Part shown: piece by piece, positions 7,904-16,666 of the stretch
How the letters are laid out: each line of letters opens with the position of its first letter
Position numbering within the stretch: position 1 is the stretch's first letter
Source of the DNA: an uncultured Bacteroidia bacterium
GTDB taxonomy: Bacteria > Bacteroidota > Bacteroidia > Bacteroidales > Prolixibacteraceae
Assembly: GCA_903902325.1 (NCBI GenBank)
Contig: CAIUUO010000236.1
Coordinates: forward strand, 1 to 46,366
Reading direction: 5' to 3'
DNA length: 46,366 nucleotides
Notes under the pieces: model-generated
Database searches by the model: none
What the model saw: only the letters and a program-made list of their open reading frames with translations
What the model was told of the DNA's origin: nothing
Position numbers and translations under genes: made by a program

Positions 7904-10489
7904 TTACCTGAACACCAAATGCCCATCCTCTGCATCCACCAGAATCTCGCCTTCTTTTTTGATGTTTCCTGCAAGAATTTCTTTGGAAAGGTCATTGAGA
8001 AGATATTTTTGCATCATCCTTTTGACCGGACGGGCACCGAATTGAGGATCGAACCCAGCTTCCGCGATCCAGTCGATGGCGGCTTCCGAAATTTTTGCAC
8101 GATAGCCGTTCTTTTCCAGGCGCGATTCCACCATTTCGAACTGAAGCCTGACGATTTTCCTGATCTCCTCCCTGTTTAATGGAGTGAAGACAATGATTTC
8201 ATCTATCCGGTTGAGGAACTCAGGCCTGATCGTTTGTTTCAGCAAGTCCATCAGATCGGATTGCAGTTTATCCATGGCTTCACGGCGGTTGGCATCCGTC
8301 ATGCGCTCAGTCCGCTCCCGAATCAGGTGCGATCCAAGATTGGAGGTCATGATGATGATGGTATTCTTGAAGTTAACGGTTCGGCCTTTGTTGTCCGTAA
8401 GCCTGCCATCATCCAGTACCTGCAGCAATACATTGAATACATCGGGATGTGCTTTTTCAATCTCATCAAAAAGCAATACTGAATAGGGTTTCCTGCGCAC
8501 AGCTTCCGTCAGTTGTCCGCCTTCTTCGTAGCCGACGTATCCGGGAGGGGATCCGATCAGTCGGGTGACAGAAAACTTCTCCTGGTATTCCGACATGTCG
8601 ATTCGCGTCAGCATGTTGTCGTCGTCGAAAAGATATTCGGCGAGCGCCTTGGCCAGCTCGGTCTTTCCTACACCGGTTGTACCCAGAAAGATGAAGGATC
8701 CGATGGGCCTTTTTTCGTCCTGGAGTCCTGCCCTTGAACGGCGGACTGCATCCGAAACGGCTGCAATGGCTTCATCCTGTCCGATAACCCGTTTATGCAG
8801 CTCTTCTTCCAGGTGAATCAATTTTTCCCTTTCGCTCTGCAACATCCTTGAAACAGGTATACCTGTCCACCGGGCCACCACGGCGGCAATATCTTCTGCA
8901 TCGACCTCTTCCTTGATCAGCGAGCGTGTCTTTTGCTTCTCCTTGAGTTTCTCCTGAAGTTTGACAATGGCCTCTTCTGCTTCTTTGATCTTGCCGTATC
9001 GAATTTCTGCTACCAGACCGTAGTTGCCCTGCCTTTCAGCCTGTGAAGCCTGAAGATTCAGTTCCTCAATTTCCTGCTTCCCGGTTTGGATACCGTCTAT
9101 CAGTTCCTTTTCTGCCTGCCACGAAGCCTTGAATTTCTTCTGTTCTTCCTTGAGATTGGCAATCTCCTCTTCCAGTCTGGAAAGCTTGGTGTGATCGTTT
9201 TCGCGCTGAATGGCAGCCTTTTCAATTTCCAGCTGTGTCAGCTTGCGTTCAATTTCGTCGAGTTCTTCGGGCAGGGAATTCATCTCCATCCTGAGTTTTG
9301 CTGCCGCCTCATCCATCAGGTCGATGGCCTTATCTGGAAGGAACCTGTCGGTGATGTAACGCTGTGATAACTCGACGCAGGCGATGATGGCGTCGTCCTT
9401 GATCCTCACTTTGTGGTGATTTTCGTAACGTTCTTTCAATCCGCGAAGAATCGAAATGGCCGACTGGGTATCGGGTTCGTCCACCATCACGAGTTGAAAG
9501 CGGCGTTCGAGGGCCTTGTCCTTTTCGAAATATTTCTGGTATTCGCCCAGGGTCGTGGCACCAACGGCACGCAGATCCCCGCGGGCGAGGGCCGGCTTGA
9601 GGATATTGGCGGCATCCATGGCTCCCTCGCCTTTGCCTGCACCTACAAGCGTATGTATCTCATCGATGAAAAGAATGACCTCTCCTTCGGCCTGGACTAC
9701 CTCCTGAATGACTGATTTCAATCTTTCTTCGAATTCTCCCTTGTACTTTGCCCCGGCAATCAGGGCACCCATGTCGAGAGAGAAGATTTGCTTGCTTTTA
9801 AGGTTCTCAGGCACATCTCCCCGGACGATACGCTGGGCTATTCCCTCCGCGATGGCGGTCTTCCCTACGCCTGGTTCTCCGACCAGGATGGGATTGTTCT
9901 TTGTTCTACGCGACAGGATCTGCAACACCCTCCTGATTTCTTCATCCCGGCCAATCACGGGATCGAGTTTCCCCGAACGGGCTGAATCGTTGAGGTTGAT
10001 GGCAAAACGGTTCAATGAATTGAAGGTGTCTTCTGCGGTTTGGCTTTCCACTTTGGATCCTTTTCTCAATTCCCTGACGGCCTCTTCAAGTCCTTTCCTT
10101 TCGACACCCTGTTCCTTCATGAGTTTGCTAACGGCATCGCCTGTCTCAAACAGTGCCATCAGCAGATGTTCGACAGAAACAAATTTGTCACCCATCTTCT
10201 GGGAGAGGAAAGTTGCTTTCTGGATGGAAGTATTGGCCACGGAGGATAAGAAGGGTTCTCCTCCTGTTACTTTAGGAAAACCGGCAATAATCCGATCCAG
10301 CTCTTTGTTGAACCAGACAATGTTGACACCCGTTTTCTGTAGCAAAAAGGAAGTGACATTTTCGGCTTCCGATAAAAGACCCTTCATCAGATGAGCCGTT
10401 TCAACGGATTGCTGGTTGTTTCCGGTTGTAATCTCGATCGCCTTCTGAACGGCTTCCTGCGCCTTGATGGTGAAATTGTTGAAATTCAT
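7904..10489 (-). CDS. clpB: ClpB disaggregase (Hsp100 AAA+ chaperone)
   Basis: ATP-driven hexameric chaperone that pulls proteins out of aggregates together with DnaK. Domains in order: N-terminal Clp repeat domain (about 1-145); first AAA+ module with Walker A GEPGVGKT (204-211) and Walker [10 protein letters not shown]; coiled-coil middle domain (about 400-530); second AAA+ module with Walker A GTTGVGKT and Walker [11 protein letters not shown]; and a C-terminal D2-small domain. At 861 aa it is full length, and the middle domain separates it from ClpA and ClpC. No CIRCE-like repeat was found upstream, so heat regulation is not visible. Confidence 0.97.
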   Translation of the reverse strand: MNFNNFTIKAQEAVQKAIEITTGNNQQSVETAHLMKGLLSEAENVTSFLLQKTGVNIVWFNKELDRIIAGFPKVTGGEPFLSSVANTSIQKATFLSQKMGDKFVSVEHLLMALFETGDAVSKLMKEQGVERKGLEEAVRELRKGSKVESQTAEDTFNSLNRFAINLNDSARSGKLDPVIGRDEEIRRVLQILSRRTKNNPILVGEPGVGKTAIAEGIAQRIVRGDVPENLKSKQIFSLDMGALIAGAKYKGEFEERLKSVIQEVVQAEGEVILFIDEIHTLVGAGKGEGAMDAANILKPALARGDLRAVGATTLGEYQKYFEKDKALERRFQLVMVDEPDTQSAISILRGLKERYENHHKVRIKDDAIIACVELSQRYITDRFLPDKAIDLMDEAAAKLRMEMNSLPEELDEIERKLTQLEIEKAAIQRENDHTKLSRLEEEIANLKEEQKKFKASWQAEKELIDGIQTGKQEIEELNLQASQAERQGNYGLVAEIRYGKIKEAEEAIVKLQEKLKEKQKTRSLIKEEVDAEDIAAVVARWTGIPVSRMLQSEREKLIHLEEELHKRVIGQDEAIAAVSDAVRRSRAGLQDEKRPIGSFIFLGTTGVGKTELAKALAEYLFDDDNMLTRIDMSEYQEKFSVTRLIGSPPGYVGYEEGGQLTEAVRRKPYSVLLFDEIEKAHPDVFNVLLQVLDDGRLTDNKGRTVNFKNTIIIMTSNLGSHLIRERTERMTDANRREAMDKLQSDLMDLLKQTIRPEFLNRIDEIIVFTPLNREEIRKIVRLQFEMVESRLEKNGYRAKISEAAIDWIAEAGFDPQFGARPVKRMMQKYLLNDLSKEILAGNIKKEGEILVDAEDGHLVFR

Positions 10490-10638
10490 ATATGGTTTTT
10501 AATGTTTATTCGTGCTAATACCTATCACAAGCAAAACATCTGCCAGAGAACGAATTTCGACAAAATGACACTAATATCCTGATAAAGAGGAAATAATGTC
10601 AGATCCTTCCTGGTAAGTCAGCCAGTTTGGCCGGCCTG

Positions 10639-10884
10639 TCAACTGAGCCAGATATCTGAGCCTGGAGCAGTAGTTTTGTCCGCACCCTTGAAACGGTAAC
10701 CTGCATGTTCTATCGCAGATCTGATCATTTCTTCATTAATCGGATCTCCTTTCACCTTCACCAGACCTGTCACATTGTCTGCATCCACCTCTTCGATTCC
10801 CTCGATAGTTTTGATTCCATTTTCGACATGTGCCTTGCAGTTTTTACAGGTCATCCCTTCGACCACAAATATTTGAGTAGACAT
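10639..10884 (-). CDS. Small heavy-metal-associated (HMA) domain protein, CopZ-like
   Basis: An 81-aa protein with one ferredoxin-like HMA domain. The metal-binding motif is GMTCKNC with cysteines at residues 13 and 16, and the rest follows the pattern of copper chaperones (KTIEGIEEVDADNVTGLVKVKG). It probably binds Cu(I) or another soft metal in the cytoplasm. No copper-exporting P-type ATPase or CsoR-like regulator is near, so the partner is unknown. A short unordered tail (KTTAPGSDIWLS) extends beyond the domain. Confidence 0.85.
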   Translation of the reverse strand: MSTQIFVVEGMTCKNCKAHVENGIKTIEGIEEVDADNVTGLVKVKGDPINEEMIRSAIEHAGYRFKGADKTTAPGSDIWLS

Positions 10885-11021
10885 AATTTGATAATTTTTT
10901 TGAATTGAATTTGTTATTTAAAATCATTCTAAACACTAATTCAAAGGTGAGAAATTTTTAATTGAAAAAAATGAAATTTCAATTAAAAATTACTTTTCAG
11001 AAGAATTTTTTGCCGATTTGG

Positions 11022-11765
11022 TTATTGGGCAACAAAAAGGTATGTGATGGTGCCTCGTTGCTTGTCGGGTGCGGTATTGTCGGAATTGAAAACAGTTTTT
11101 TCGGCGGCTTGTTTTGCATACGCAAAGATCATCTGATCCGTAATATTGGCTGATTCGTGCGGGGTGGCAGTGATTACTTCCCCGTTCCTGTCAACCACGA
11201 CATCGACCACGACTTCACCTCCGCCCTGAGCAAGATATACCGGGATGGGCAACTGGAGGTGGTACCTGTTACCAACCAAGTAATGAATGTTGGATCTCCC
11301 CTTGAAAGTGGATCTTTTGGCCTCCTCGCGGGACATTCCCTCTGTGCTGGCTACAGGCATGGGAATATCCCCGATCTCGGGAATCTTCTTAGCGAGATTT
11401 TTGTTGACATCACTTTCGAGTTGTTTGGCTGCAGCGACTTCCCTGGCGTACTCCTTGTCGAAGAAGGGATCCCCGGAGGAATGTCCGGACTGATCTCCCA
11501 GATTTACGGCCCTGTTGGAGTTATGCTCGCCTGATTGAGCTCCATTGAGGGCGAGTGCCTGATTCCCCAAATCCTGCTTTTCTTTTTCGGGATCCGGGAG
11601 TTTAATCTCTTCAGAAGTCAGATCGACAAACAGGGCATCAGGTGGTAATTCGTAGTCGTTTTTAAGCCGGGCAAAAAAGAGAGAGGCAAGCACGACCACA
11701 TGAATAGCCAGTGTGGCAATGATTCCGTTGATATTGACGCGGTAAAGTCTCTGCAGTTTTTCCAT
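11022..11765 (-). CDS. TonB-like energy-transducing protein
   Basis: Architecture: short cytoplasmic N-terminus, one membrane segment (about INGIIATLAIHVVVLASLFF), a charged and low-complexity periplasmic linker, and a C-terminal domain with the TonB pattern GGEVVVDVVVDRNGEVITA ending GTITYLFVAQ. Proteins of this type link the inner-membrane proton-motive complex to outer-membrane transporters. The ATG at 11765 (MEKLQRLY) is preferred over the upstream one at 11777. ExbB/ExbD partners are not in the window, and the linker lacks the proline-rich repeats of classical TonB, so the exact role is uncertain. Confidence 0.78.
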   Translation of the reverse strand: MEKLQRLYRVNINGIIATLAIHVVVLASLFFARLKNDYELPPDALFVDLTSEEIKLPDPEKEKQDLGNQALALNGAQSGEHNSNRAVNLGDQSGHSSGDPFFDKEYAREVAAAKQLESDVNKNLAKKIPEIGDIPMPVASTEGMSREEAKRSTFKGRSNIHYLVGNRYHLQLPIPVYLAQGGGEVVVDVVVDRNGEVITATPHESANITDQMIFAYAKQAAEKTVFNSDNTAPDKQRGTITYLFVAQ

Positions 11766-11799
11766 TCGGCCGAACAAACCAATTGATGATTTTTCAGTT

Positions 11800-11807
11800 C
11801 AAAATTA
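11800..11807 (-). promoter_or_regulatory. Candidate -7 element of the TonB-like gene
   Basis: TAATTTTG on the minus strand (11807-11800) fits TAnnTTTG and would place the transcript start near 11793, about 28 bases before the start codon. No matching -33 box is apparent. Confidence 0.35.
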
Positions 11808-11861
11808 CGCAAAGAAATCAGATTTGTTCATCGTCACATTTATTTGAAGCGATGAAATACT

Positions 11862-12692
11862 TTAATCAATGAACCAGGAAGGCTGCAGCGGGGGAAAAAT
11901 GGATTTTTCGATGCTTTTGTTGTAGAGAACCGTGATGGCTTCCCTACCCAGGGACCCAAGATCTGCTGAAAATTCATTCACATAAAGTTCGATGTGTTTT
12001 CTCATGACAGACTCATCCATGGCCTGGGCATGCTTCTTCACGAAAGGAAGGGATTCATTGGGATTTTCCAGGGCAAACCTGACACTTCTCCCAAGCACCC
12101 TGTTCACTTTTAAACTGATTTCACGGGGCAGACTCCGTTTGATAATGATGCCCCCGAGTGGAATAGGCAGCCCTGTTTCATGTTCCCAGAATTCTCCAAG
12201 GTCAACGACCTTTTTCAACCCTTTGGCCTGGTAAGTAAACCTGTTTTCATGGATGATTACTCCAGCATCCGCTTCGCCCGAAAGGATCACCTCCTCGATG
12301 TCGGAGAAAAGATATTCCATCTTTTGACGGAGATTGGGATAAGCAATGGAAAGGAGAAGGTTGGCCGTGGTATATTTTCCCGGAATGGCAATTTTCAAGC
12401 CATCCAGTTCATCGGGATAGATCTTGTGTTTACTGATCAGGAGGGGGCCGTTGCCGAAACCAAGGGCACTTCCTGCAGTCAGCAACTGATAGGCATCCGA
12501 AAGATAGGCGAAAGCATGATAACTGACCTTCGTTATGTCGAGTGCGGATGAAAAGGCAAGTTGGTTAAGTTCTTCCACATCGGACAGATGCAGTTGAAAG
12601 CGCAGCCCTTCGGTGTCGATGCGCCCGTTGACCATAGCATCAAAAATAAAAGTGTCGTTGGGGCAGGTAGAAAAGCCTAACGTGAGGTCCAT
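11862..12692 (-). CDS. mqnD: 1,4-dihydroxy-6-naphthoate synthase (menaquinone, futalosine pathway)
   Basis: Converts cyclic dehypoxanthine futalosine to 1,4-dihydroxy-6-naphthoate, the quinone head group precursor. The N-terminus LTLGFSTCPNDTFIFDAM and the segment ITKVSYHAFAYLSDAYQLL are typical of MqnD, which has a periplasmic-binding-protein-like fold without a signal peptide. An upstream TTG overlaps mqnB more deeply, but the ATG at 12692 is chosen because it overlaps the mqnB stop codon in a TGATG arrangement that suggests coupled translation. That gives 276 aa. Confidence 0.94.
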   Translation of the reverse strand: MDLTLGFSTCPNDTFIFDAMVNGRIDTEGLRFQLHLSDVEELNQLAFSSALDITKVSYHAFAYLSDAYQLLTAGSALGFGNGPLLISKHKIYPDELDGLKIAIPGKYTTANLLLSIAYPNLRQKMEYLFSDIEEVILSGEADAGVIIHENRFTYQAKGLKKVVDLGEFWEHETGLPIPLGGIIIKRSLPREISLKVNRVLGRSVRFALENPNESLPFVKKHAQAMDESVMRKHIELYVNEFSADLGSLGREAITVLYNKSIEKSIFPPLQPSWFID

Positions 12693-13384
12693 CAAGAAAG
12701 CTGTTTGATTTTAGCGAATTTCCGAAGGAAACGGAAGAGTTCGTCTGTGAGGTTTTCGATGGCAAGCGGAATGTCCCATTTTGCCGTATCCCTCGACTCA
12801 ACAAAATTGGAGATTGCACGGATCTCGAGGAAAGGAACCTTTTCATGCATGCAGACATAAAAAACCGCAGCTCCCTCCATGGATTCCACATCCGGGTTGA
12901 AACCACAGGTTATTTTGGAAATACTATCCGGACTGCCGTGACTTATATTGCCTGTTACCCCGTCAACAGCTGTGAGTTCCAGTTCCTTGAAATGATTTGG
13001 ATTGATCATTCTGCCGTTTTCGAACGGGAATTGACTTGCCTCCATGAATCCTGCGTCAAAAAGAGAGACCACAGAGTTGCATTCTTCAATACCCAGGTCA
13101 CAAATCTGTTCCGTTTTAACATTGACGACGGTGCCTATCGAGAGCTCGTCGCGGAAACTGCCTGCTATGCCTGCATTGATGACCAGATCGTATTTTGAAG
13201 CATACAGAGCCCTTGTCAGATGGTAGGCAGTGAATGTCATGCCAATGCCCGGAATCAGGAGATCAATTTCCAGATCATACCATTTGTAATGGAAGATATT
13301 CTTTCCTTCTCCTTCAATCTCGATCAGGTTCTCGAAAAACTGGTAGAGTTCAAAACATGTGGCACCGACGAATAAAATTCTCAT
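12692..13384 (-). CDS. mqnB: Futalosine hydrolase
   Basis: Nucleosidase that cleaves futalosine to hypoxanthine and dehypoxanthine futalosine. Family features are the phosphorylase-like start MRILFVGATCFELYQFF, the block LVINAGIAGSFRD and the acidic active-site region VESMEGAAVFYVC. The ATG at 13384 is chosen, giving 230 aa, because the 26 residues further upstream have no family resemblance. The gene is immediately upstream of mqnD with a 1-nt overlap. A -7 element (TACATTTG, minus 13426-13419) lies about 35 bases before the start. Confidence 0.93.
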   Translation of the reverse strand: MRILFVGATCFELYQFFENLIEIEGEGKNIFHYKWYDLEIDLLIPGIGMTFTAYHLTRALYASKYDLVINAGIAGSFRDELSIGTVVNVKTEQICDLGIEECNSVVSLFDAGFMEASQFPFENGRMINPNHFKELELTAVDGVTGNISHGSPDSISKITCGFNPDVESMEGAAVFYVCMHEKVPFLEIRAISNFVESRDTAKWDIPLAIENLTDELFRFLRKFAKIKQLS

Positions 13385-13418
13385 GTGAATAAAACGGGTC
13401 TGCTTTAATTCAGAGGTG

Positions 13419-13426
13419 CAAATGTA
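13419..13426 (-). promoter_or_regulatory. Candidate -7 element of the mqnB-mqnD operon
   Basis: TACATTTG on the minus strand matches TAnnTTTG. It is 35 bases upstream of the chosen mqnB ATG and downstream of the longer alternative start at 13462, which supports the shorter protein. A -33 box at the usual spacing is not obvious. Confidence 0.42.
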
Positions 13427-13606
13427 AAATATCCTTCTCAATTTTGAACCTCTAACTAACATTCATACTTATTTTGACGAAAAAAGTTATAAAAAGTTGT
13501 TTATTTGTACTAAGTTTAATTAAAAAATTATCAGAAACCACTCCTATTGCTCAATGATTGCTGTTATTTTGAACTTTTGGATGCGGGCACTTAAAAATCA
13601 TCAATT

Positions 13607-14233
13607 ATGCAGTTCTCTTTACACAGGAAGAAGTCTGACGGTTACCAGAAAATTGAGCATTATCCAAAAGAAACAGTAACCAGGATGGCTGAACATTACA
13701 AGGAGATCCTTCAACTGGTAGGAGAAGATCCAACTCGTGAAGGATTGCTACTATCGCCGTTGAGGATCGCCAAAGCGATGCAATTCATGACGCAGGGATA
13801 TAGCATGGATCCCGAGGAGATACTGAGATCGGCGATGTTCAAGGAAGATTATCGTCAGATGGTCATCGTCAAGGATATCGAGATTTATTCCCTCTGCGAA
13901 CACCACATGCTGCCTTTTTTCGGGAAAGCACATGTGGCTTATATTCCCAATGGTTACATCACAGGTTTGAGCAAGATTGCAAGGGTGGTCGAGGCCTATT
14001 CCCGCCGGCTGCAGGTACAGGAAAGACTCACGCTGCAAATCAAGGAGTGCATCCAGAACACCCTTTCACCGCTGGGTGTTGCAGTAGTCATCGAAGCGAA
14101 ACACATGTGCATGTGCATGCGCGGAATCGAAAAACAAAACTCCGTTACCACTACTTCCGATTTTACGGGAGCCTTCGAAAAAGTGGCCACCAGGGAGGAG
14201 TTTATCAGGCTGATCAGCTCTAAGTTATCTTAG
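13607..14233 (+). CDS. folE: GTP cyclohydrolase I
   Basis: Opens GTP to form dihydroneopterin triphosphate, the first step of folate synthesis (in some bacteria it also feeds queuosine precursors). Zinc ligands are visible: C97 and H100 in [10 protein letters not shown], and C168 in [10 protein letters not shown]. The substrate-binding [19 protein letters not shown] is intact. At 208 aa it is complete and of normal length. It is divergent from mqnB, with 222 bp between the start codons. queA, which acts late in queuosine synthesis, lies 22 kb away. Confidence 0.96.
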   Translation: MQFSLHRKKSDGYQKIEHYPKETVTRMAEHYKEILQLVGEDPTREGLLLSPLRIAKAMQFMTQGYSMDPEEILRSAMFKEDYRQMVIVKDIEIYSLCEHHMLPFFGKAHVAYIPNGYITGLSKIARVVEAYSRRLQVQERLTLQIKECIQNTLSPLGVAVVIEAKHMCMCMRGIEKQNSVTTTSDFTGAFEKVATREEFIRLISSKLS

Positions 14234-14497
14234 AAAAGAGGGGGAGACGGATTCGAACAATACTGGAGTCACCAAAACTTTCTTGTATTTCATAATTTGC
14301 ACTCCTTTCCAAAAGAGGGGGAGAAGGGGCGACTTGGACTCTCGAAATCTGATAGGAATACGCCGGAAAACTCCCTGAGCCTGTCGAAGGGCCCAATATT
14401 ATTACTTGGCACCCGGTCCCTGAGCCTGTCGAAGGGCAGACGGAAGGCGCAATTATTCAAAAAAGAGCATGATGCAAGGTAGAATTGATGAGTTTTT
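14234..14497. repeat. Intergenic region with two REP-like elements
   Basis: Two identical direct copies of CCCTGAGCCTGTCGAAGGG lie at 14373-14391 and 14418-14436, 26 nt apart. CCCT and AGGG at the ends are complementary. Before them, AAAAGAGGGGGAGA occurs at about 14235 and 14311, resembling the GGGGGAGAAGGGGCGA text at 37505. The apparent reading frame here is a by-product of the repeats. Confidence 0.65.
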
Positions 14498-14505
14498 TAT
14501 CTTTG
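14498..14505 (+). promoter_or_regulatory. Candidate -7 element of fabD
   Basis: TATCTTTG matches TAnnTTTG and would start transcription near 14512, leaving a leader of about 113 nt before the preferred fabD ATG. No convincing -33 element is seen. Confidence 0.4.
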
Positions 14506-14624
14506 CAGCCATAAATCAGTAAAATATTCTCAATGAAATACCCATGATTTCGGAATCACCAACCGAGATGATAATAACCTCAGGGGTATTCCATCTGGCA
14601 AATAAAAAACAAAATTATAAACAG

Positions 14625-15515
14625 ATGAAAGCATACGTTTTCCCCGGTCAGGGCGCCCAGTTTGTAGGAATGGGAAAAGACCTTTTTGACAACTCCCCTG
14701 AGGCAAAGACCCTCTTCGAAAAAGCCAACGATATTCTGGGCTTCGACATTACAGCAATCATGTTCGGCGGGACAGACGAAGAGCTGAAACAGACCCGTGT
14801 GACCCAACCTGCGATCTTTCTCCACTCCGTTTTGCTCGCCAAAACGTTGGGTGACTCCTTTCAACCGGATATGGTAGCCGGTCATTCACTGGGTGAATTC
14901 TCGGCGCTGGTAGCTGCCAATGCCTTATCCTTTGAAGACGGACTCCTGCTGGTTTCAAAAAGAGCGTTAGCCATGCAAAAGGCCTGTGAATCTGAGCCTT
15001 CCACGATGGCCGCTATCCTCGGTGTCGATGATGCAGTGGTTGAACAGGTTTGTGCAGAGATACCCGAAATCGTCGTTCCTGCCAATTACAACTGCCCTGG
15101 TCAACTGGTGATCTCCGGATCCATCGAAGGGGTTGACAAGGCCTGCGTCAAATTGACTGAACTGGGAGCCAAGCGAGCCCTGAGGTTGAACGTCGGAGGC
15201 GCTTTCCACTCTCCGTTAATGGAGCCTGCCAGAACTGAACTCGCCGAAGCCATCAATTCGACCGAATTTCAGACTCCTGTTTGTCCGGTATACCAGAATG
15301 TCAATGCATCGCCTGTTACCGATCCCACTTTGATCAAAGCCAACCTGATTGCCCAGCTGACGGCTCCCGTCAAATGGACCCAGACCGTAATCAACATGCT
15401 TGCCGACGGCGCGGATTCATTCACGGAAGTTGGTCCGGGCAGCGCTTTGCAGGGAATGATCAAGAAAGTGGACAGAGCCGTTGCAACAAGCGGAATAAGC
15501 ACTTTCCAGGGATAA
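14625..15515 (+). CDS. fabD: Malonyl-CoA:acyl-carrier-protein transacylase
   Basis: Transfers the malonyl group from CoA to acyl carrier protein at the start of fatty acid elongation. The oxyanion-loop motif GQGAQ (8-12), the nucleophile S88 in GHSLG (86-90) and the catalytic histidine H195 in GGAFHSPLM are all present. The ATG at 14625 gives 296 aa and the expected start MKAYVFPGQGAQ; the 27 residues from the ATG at 14544 have no family resemblance. No other fab gene is adjacent. Confidence 0.96.
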   Translation: MKAYVFPGQGAQFVGMGKDLFDNSPEAKTLFEKANDILGFDITAIMFGGTDEELKQTRVTQPAIFLHSVLLAKTLGDSFQPDMVAGHSLGEFSALVAANALSFEDGLLLVSKRALAMQKACESEPSTMAAILGVDDAVVEQVCAEIPEIVVPANYNCPGQLVISGSIEGVDKACVKLTELGAKRALRLNVGGAFHSPLMEPARTELAEAINSTEFQTPVCPVYQNVNASPVTDPTLIKANLIAQLTAPVKWTQTVINMLADGADSFTEVGPGSALQGMIKKVDRAVATSGISTFQG

Positions 15516-15521
15516 AAGAAT

Positions 15522-15622
15522 TGTAAATTACAAATTACAAATTAAAAATGAAGGGGATTTGTGTAATTCGAACCTTGCCCCCTTAATTTTTAATCTTTAA
15601 TTTGTAATTTGTAATTTTACAC
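15522..15622. repeat. Long AT-rich inverted repeat before the Cas6-like gene
   Basis: The left arm (15522-15556) contains TTACAAATTACAAATTAAA and ends in GGGG. The right arm (15577-15622) is its near reverse complement, beginning CCCCC. About 25 bp pair almost perfectly and a further 10 pair with small bulges, around a 20-nt loop. The right arm ends two bases before the Cas6-like ATG. It could act as the fabD terminator, since CCCCCTTAATTTTTAATC has a G/C end and a T-rich tail, or as a leader structure for the next gene. Confidence 0.7.
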
Positions 15623-15624
15623 TT

Positions 15625-16395
15625 ATGCGCTACAAACTCACCCTGAAGCTGACTGAACCGCTCCGGAATATCCTTCCGGTAAACTATCAGTTTGAACTGG
15701 GCTCGTGGTTTTACCGCATGGTCAACAATCCGGGAAGTACGCTTTACCAAGGTCTGGTTACTGCTGGCTATGTAAAGAATGGTGAAGCTTTCCGCCATTT
15801 TGTCTTTTCCCACCTGATGGTGCCTGACCGGAAAATTGAAGGCGACCGACTGATGATCCAAAGCGAAAAGGTCGGACTAATTTTCTCCACAATTCCGGAT
15901 GAAAAGCTGGCGCCTTTTGTCTCTGAGCTTTTTCATAACTCCACGTTTTTATTGGGCGACCGGATCTCCCAGGTTGGCCTGATGGTCCAAAGTGTCGATC
16001 GATTGCAAGAGCCTGTATTTACCGACAAGATGACCTTCAAAACCCTTTCTCCCATTCACCTGACGCAAAAAATTCCCGGCAGGAAAAATGAGCTCTTTCT
16101 CTCTCCGGAGGCTGCAGAATACCAGGAGTTGTTTTACGAAAACCTGCATAAAAAATTCAGGCTACTGAACGGAACTGACCATTCTCAGGATCCATTGGCA
16201 GGAAAATTCAAATTGCGATCACCTGTAGCCCAAAAGGGGATCACCATCCAATCGGGCACCTCCGGACAAATCAAACTGATTGGCTATCAGCTGCGCTTCA
16301 GGCTTCAGGCCGACCCGGACCTGATCAGGGCAGGCTATTACCTCGGCTTCGGGGAAAAGAACCATTTGGGGTTCGGGTGCTGCGAAAATCTTTGA
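15625..16395 (+). CDS. cas6: Cas6-like RAMP endoribonuclease, not linked to CRISPR
   Basis: Cas6 proteins cut CRISPR precursor RNA at repeat hairpins. This 256-aa protein has the family architecture: an N-terminal RAMP fold beginning MRYKLTLKLTE, and the C-terminal glycine-rich loop GYYLGFGEKNHLGFGC (about 238-253), close to the GFGEKNSLGFG of archaeal Cas6. Y30 aligns with a catalytic tyrosine of Pyrococcus Cas6, but the following region (NNPGSTLYQGLV) has no histidine where the general base is expected, judging by my own alignment from memory. No CRISPR array or other cas gene is in the window. It may process an array elsewhere, or have an unrelated RNA role. Confidence 0.8.
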   Translation: MRYKLTLKLTEPLRNILPVNYQFELGSWFYRMVNNPGSTLYQGLVTAGYVKNGEAFRHFVFSHLMVPDRKIEGDRLMIQSEKVGLIFSTIPDEKLAPFVSELFHNSTFLLGDRISQVGLMVQSVDRLQEPVFTDKMTFKTLSPIHLTQKIPGRKNELFLSPEAAEYQELFYENLHKKFRLLNGTDHSQDPLAGKFKLRSPVAQKGITIQSGTSGQIKLIGYQLRFRLQADPDLIRAGYYLGFGEKNHLGFGCCENL

Positions 16396-16441
16396 AAGTG
16401 TAATTATTTCTTTATTTTTCTTACTTATCAGGATACAGATC

Positions 16442-16473
16442 ATTGAACTTTTACAACAATTATTTTACTTTTG
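16442..16473 (+). promoter_or_regulatory. Promoter of the M16 peptidase gene
   Basis: ATTG (16442-16445), 20 nt, then TACTTTTG (16466-16473) fits the Bacteroidota pattern of a -33 TTTG-like box and a -7 TAnnTTTG. Transcription would begin near 16480, giving a leader of about 187 nt. That leader holds repeated CAATTGTCAA phrases (16571-16600). Confidence 0.6.
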
Positions 16474-16666
16474 ATGTACAGATGCCTGAGACTGGTTGAT
16501 CCATGTTGCCCGAAAATTAATTGCCATCTTCATTTCCTTTTGTTATCCAGTTTTTTGGCCATTTGTATCATTGTCAATTGTCAACAGTCAATTGTCAATT
16601 TTAAGTGCCTTACCTGAAATTTATCCGTTGAAATTCTCTTATAGAAATACACCTAAATTAAATCAA

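Noticed and set aside
14297-14482. 61-aa plus-strand frame
   Set aside because: It is a translation of the two REP copies, giving SLSKG twice.
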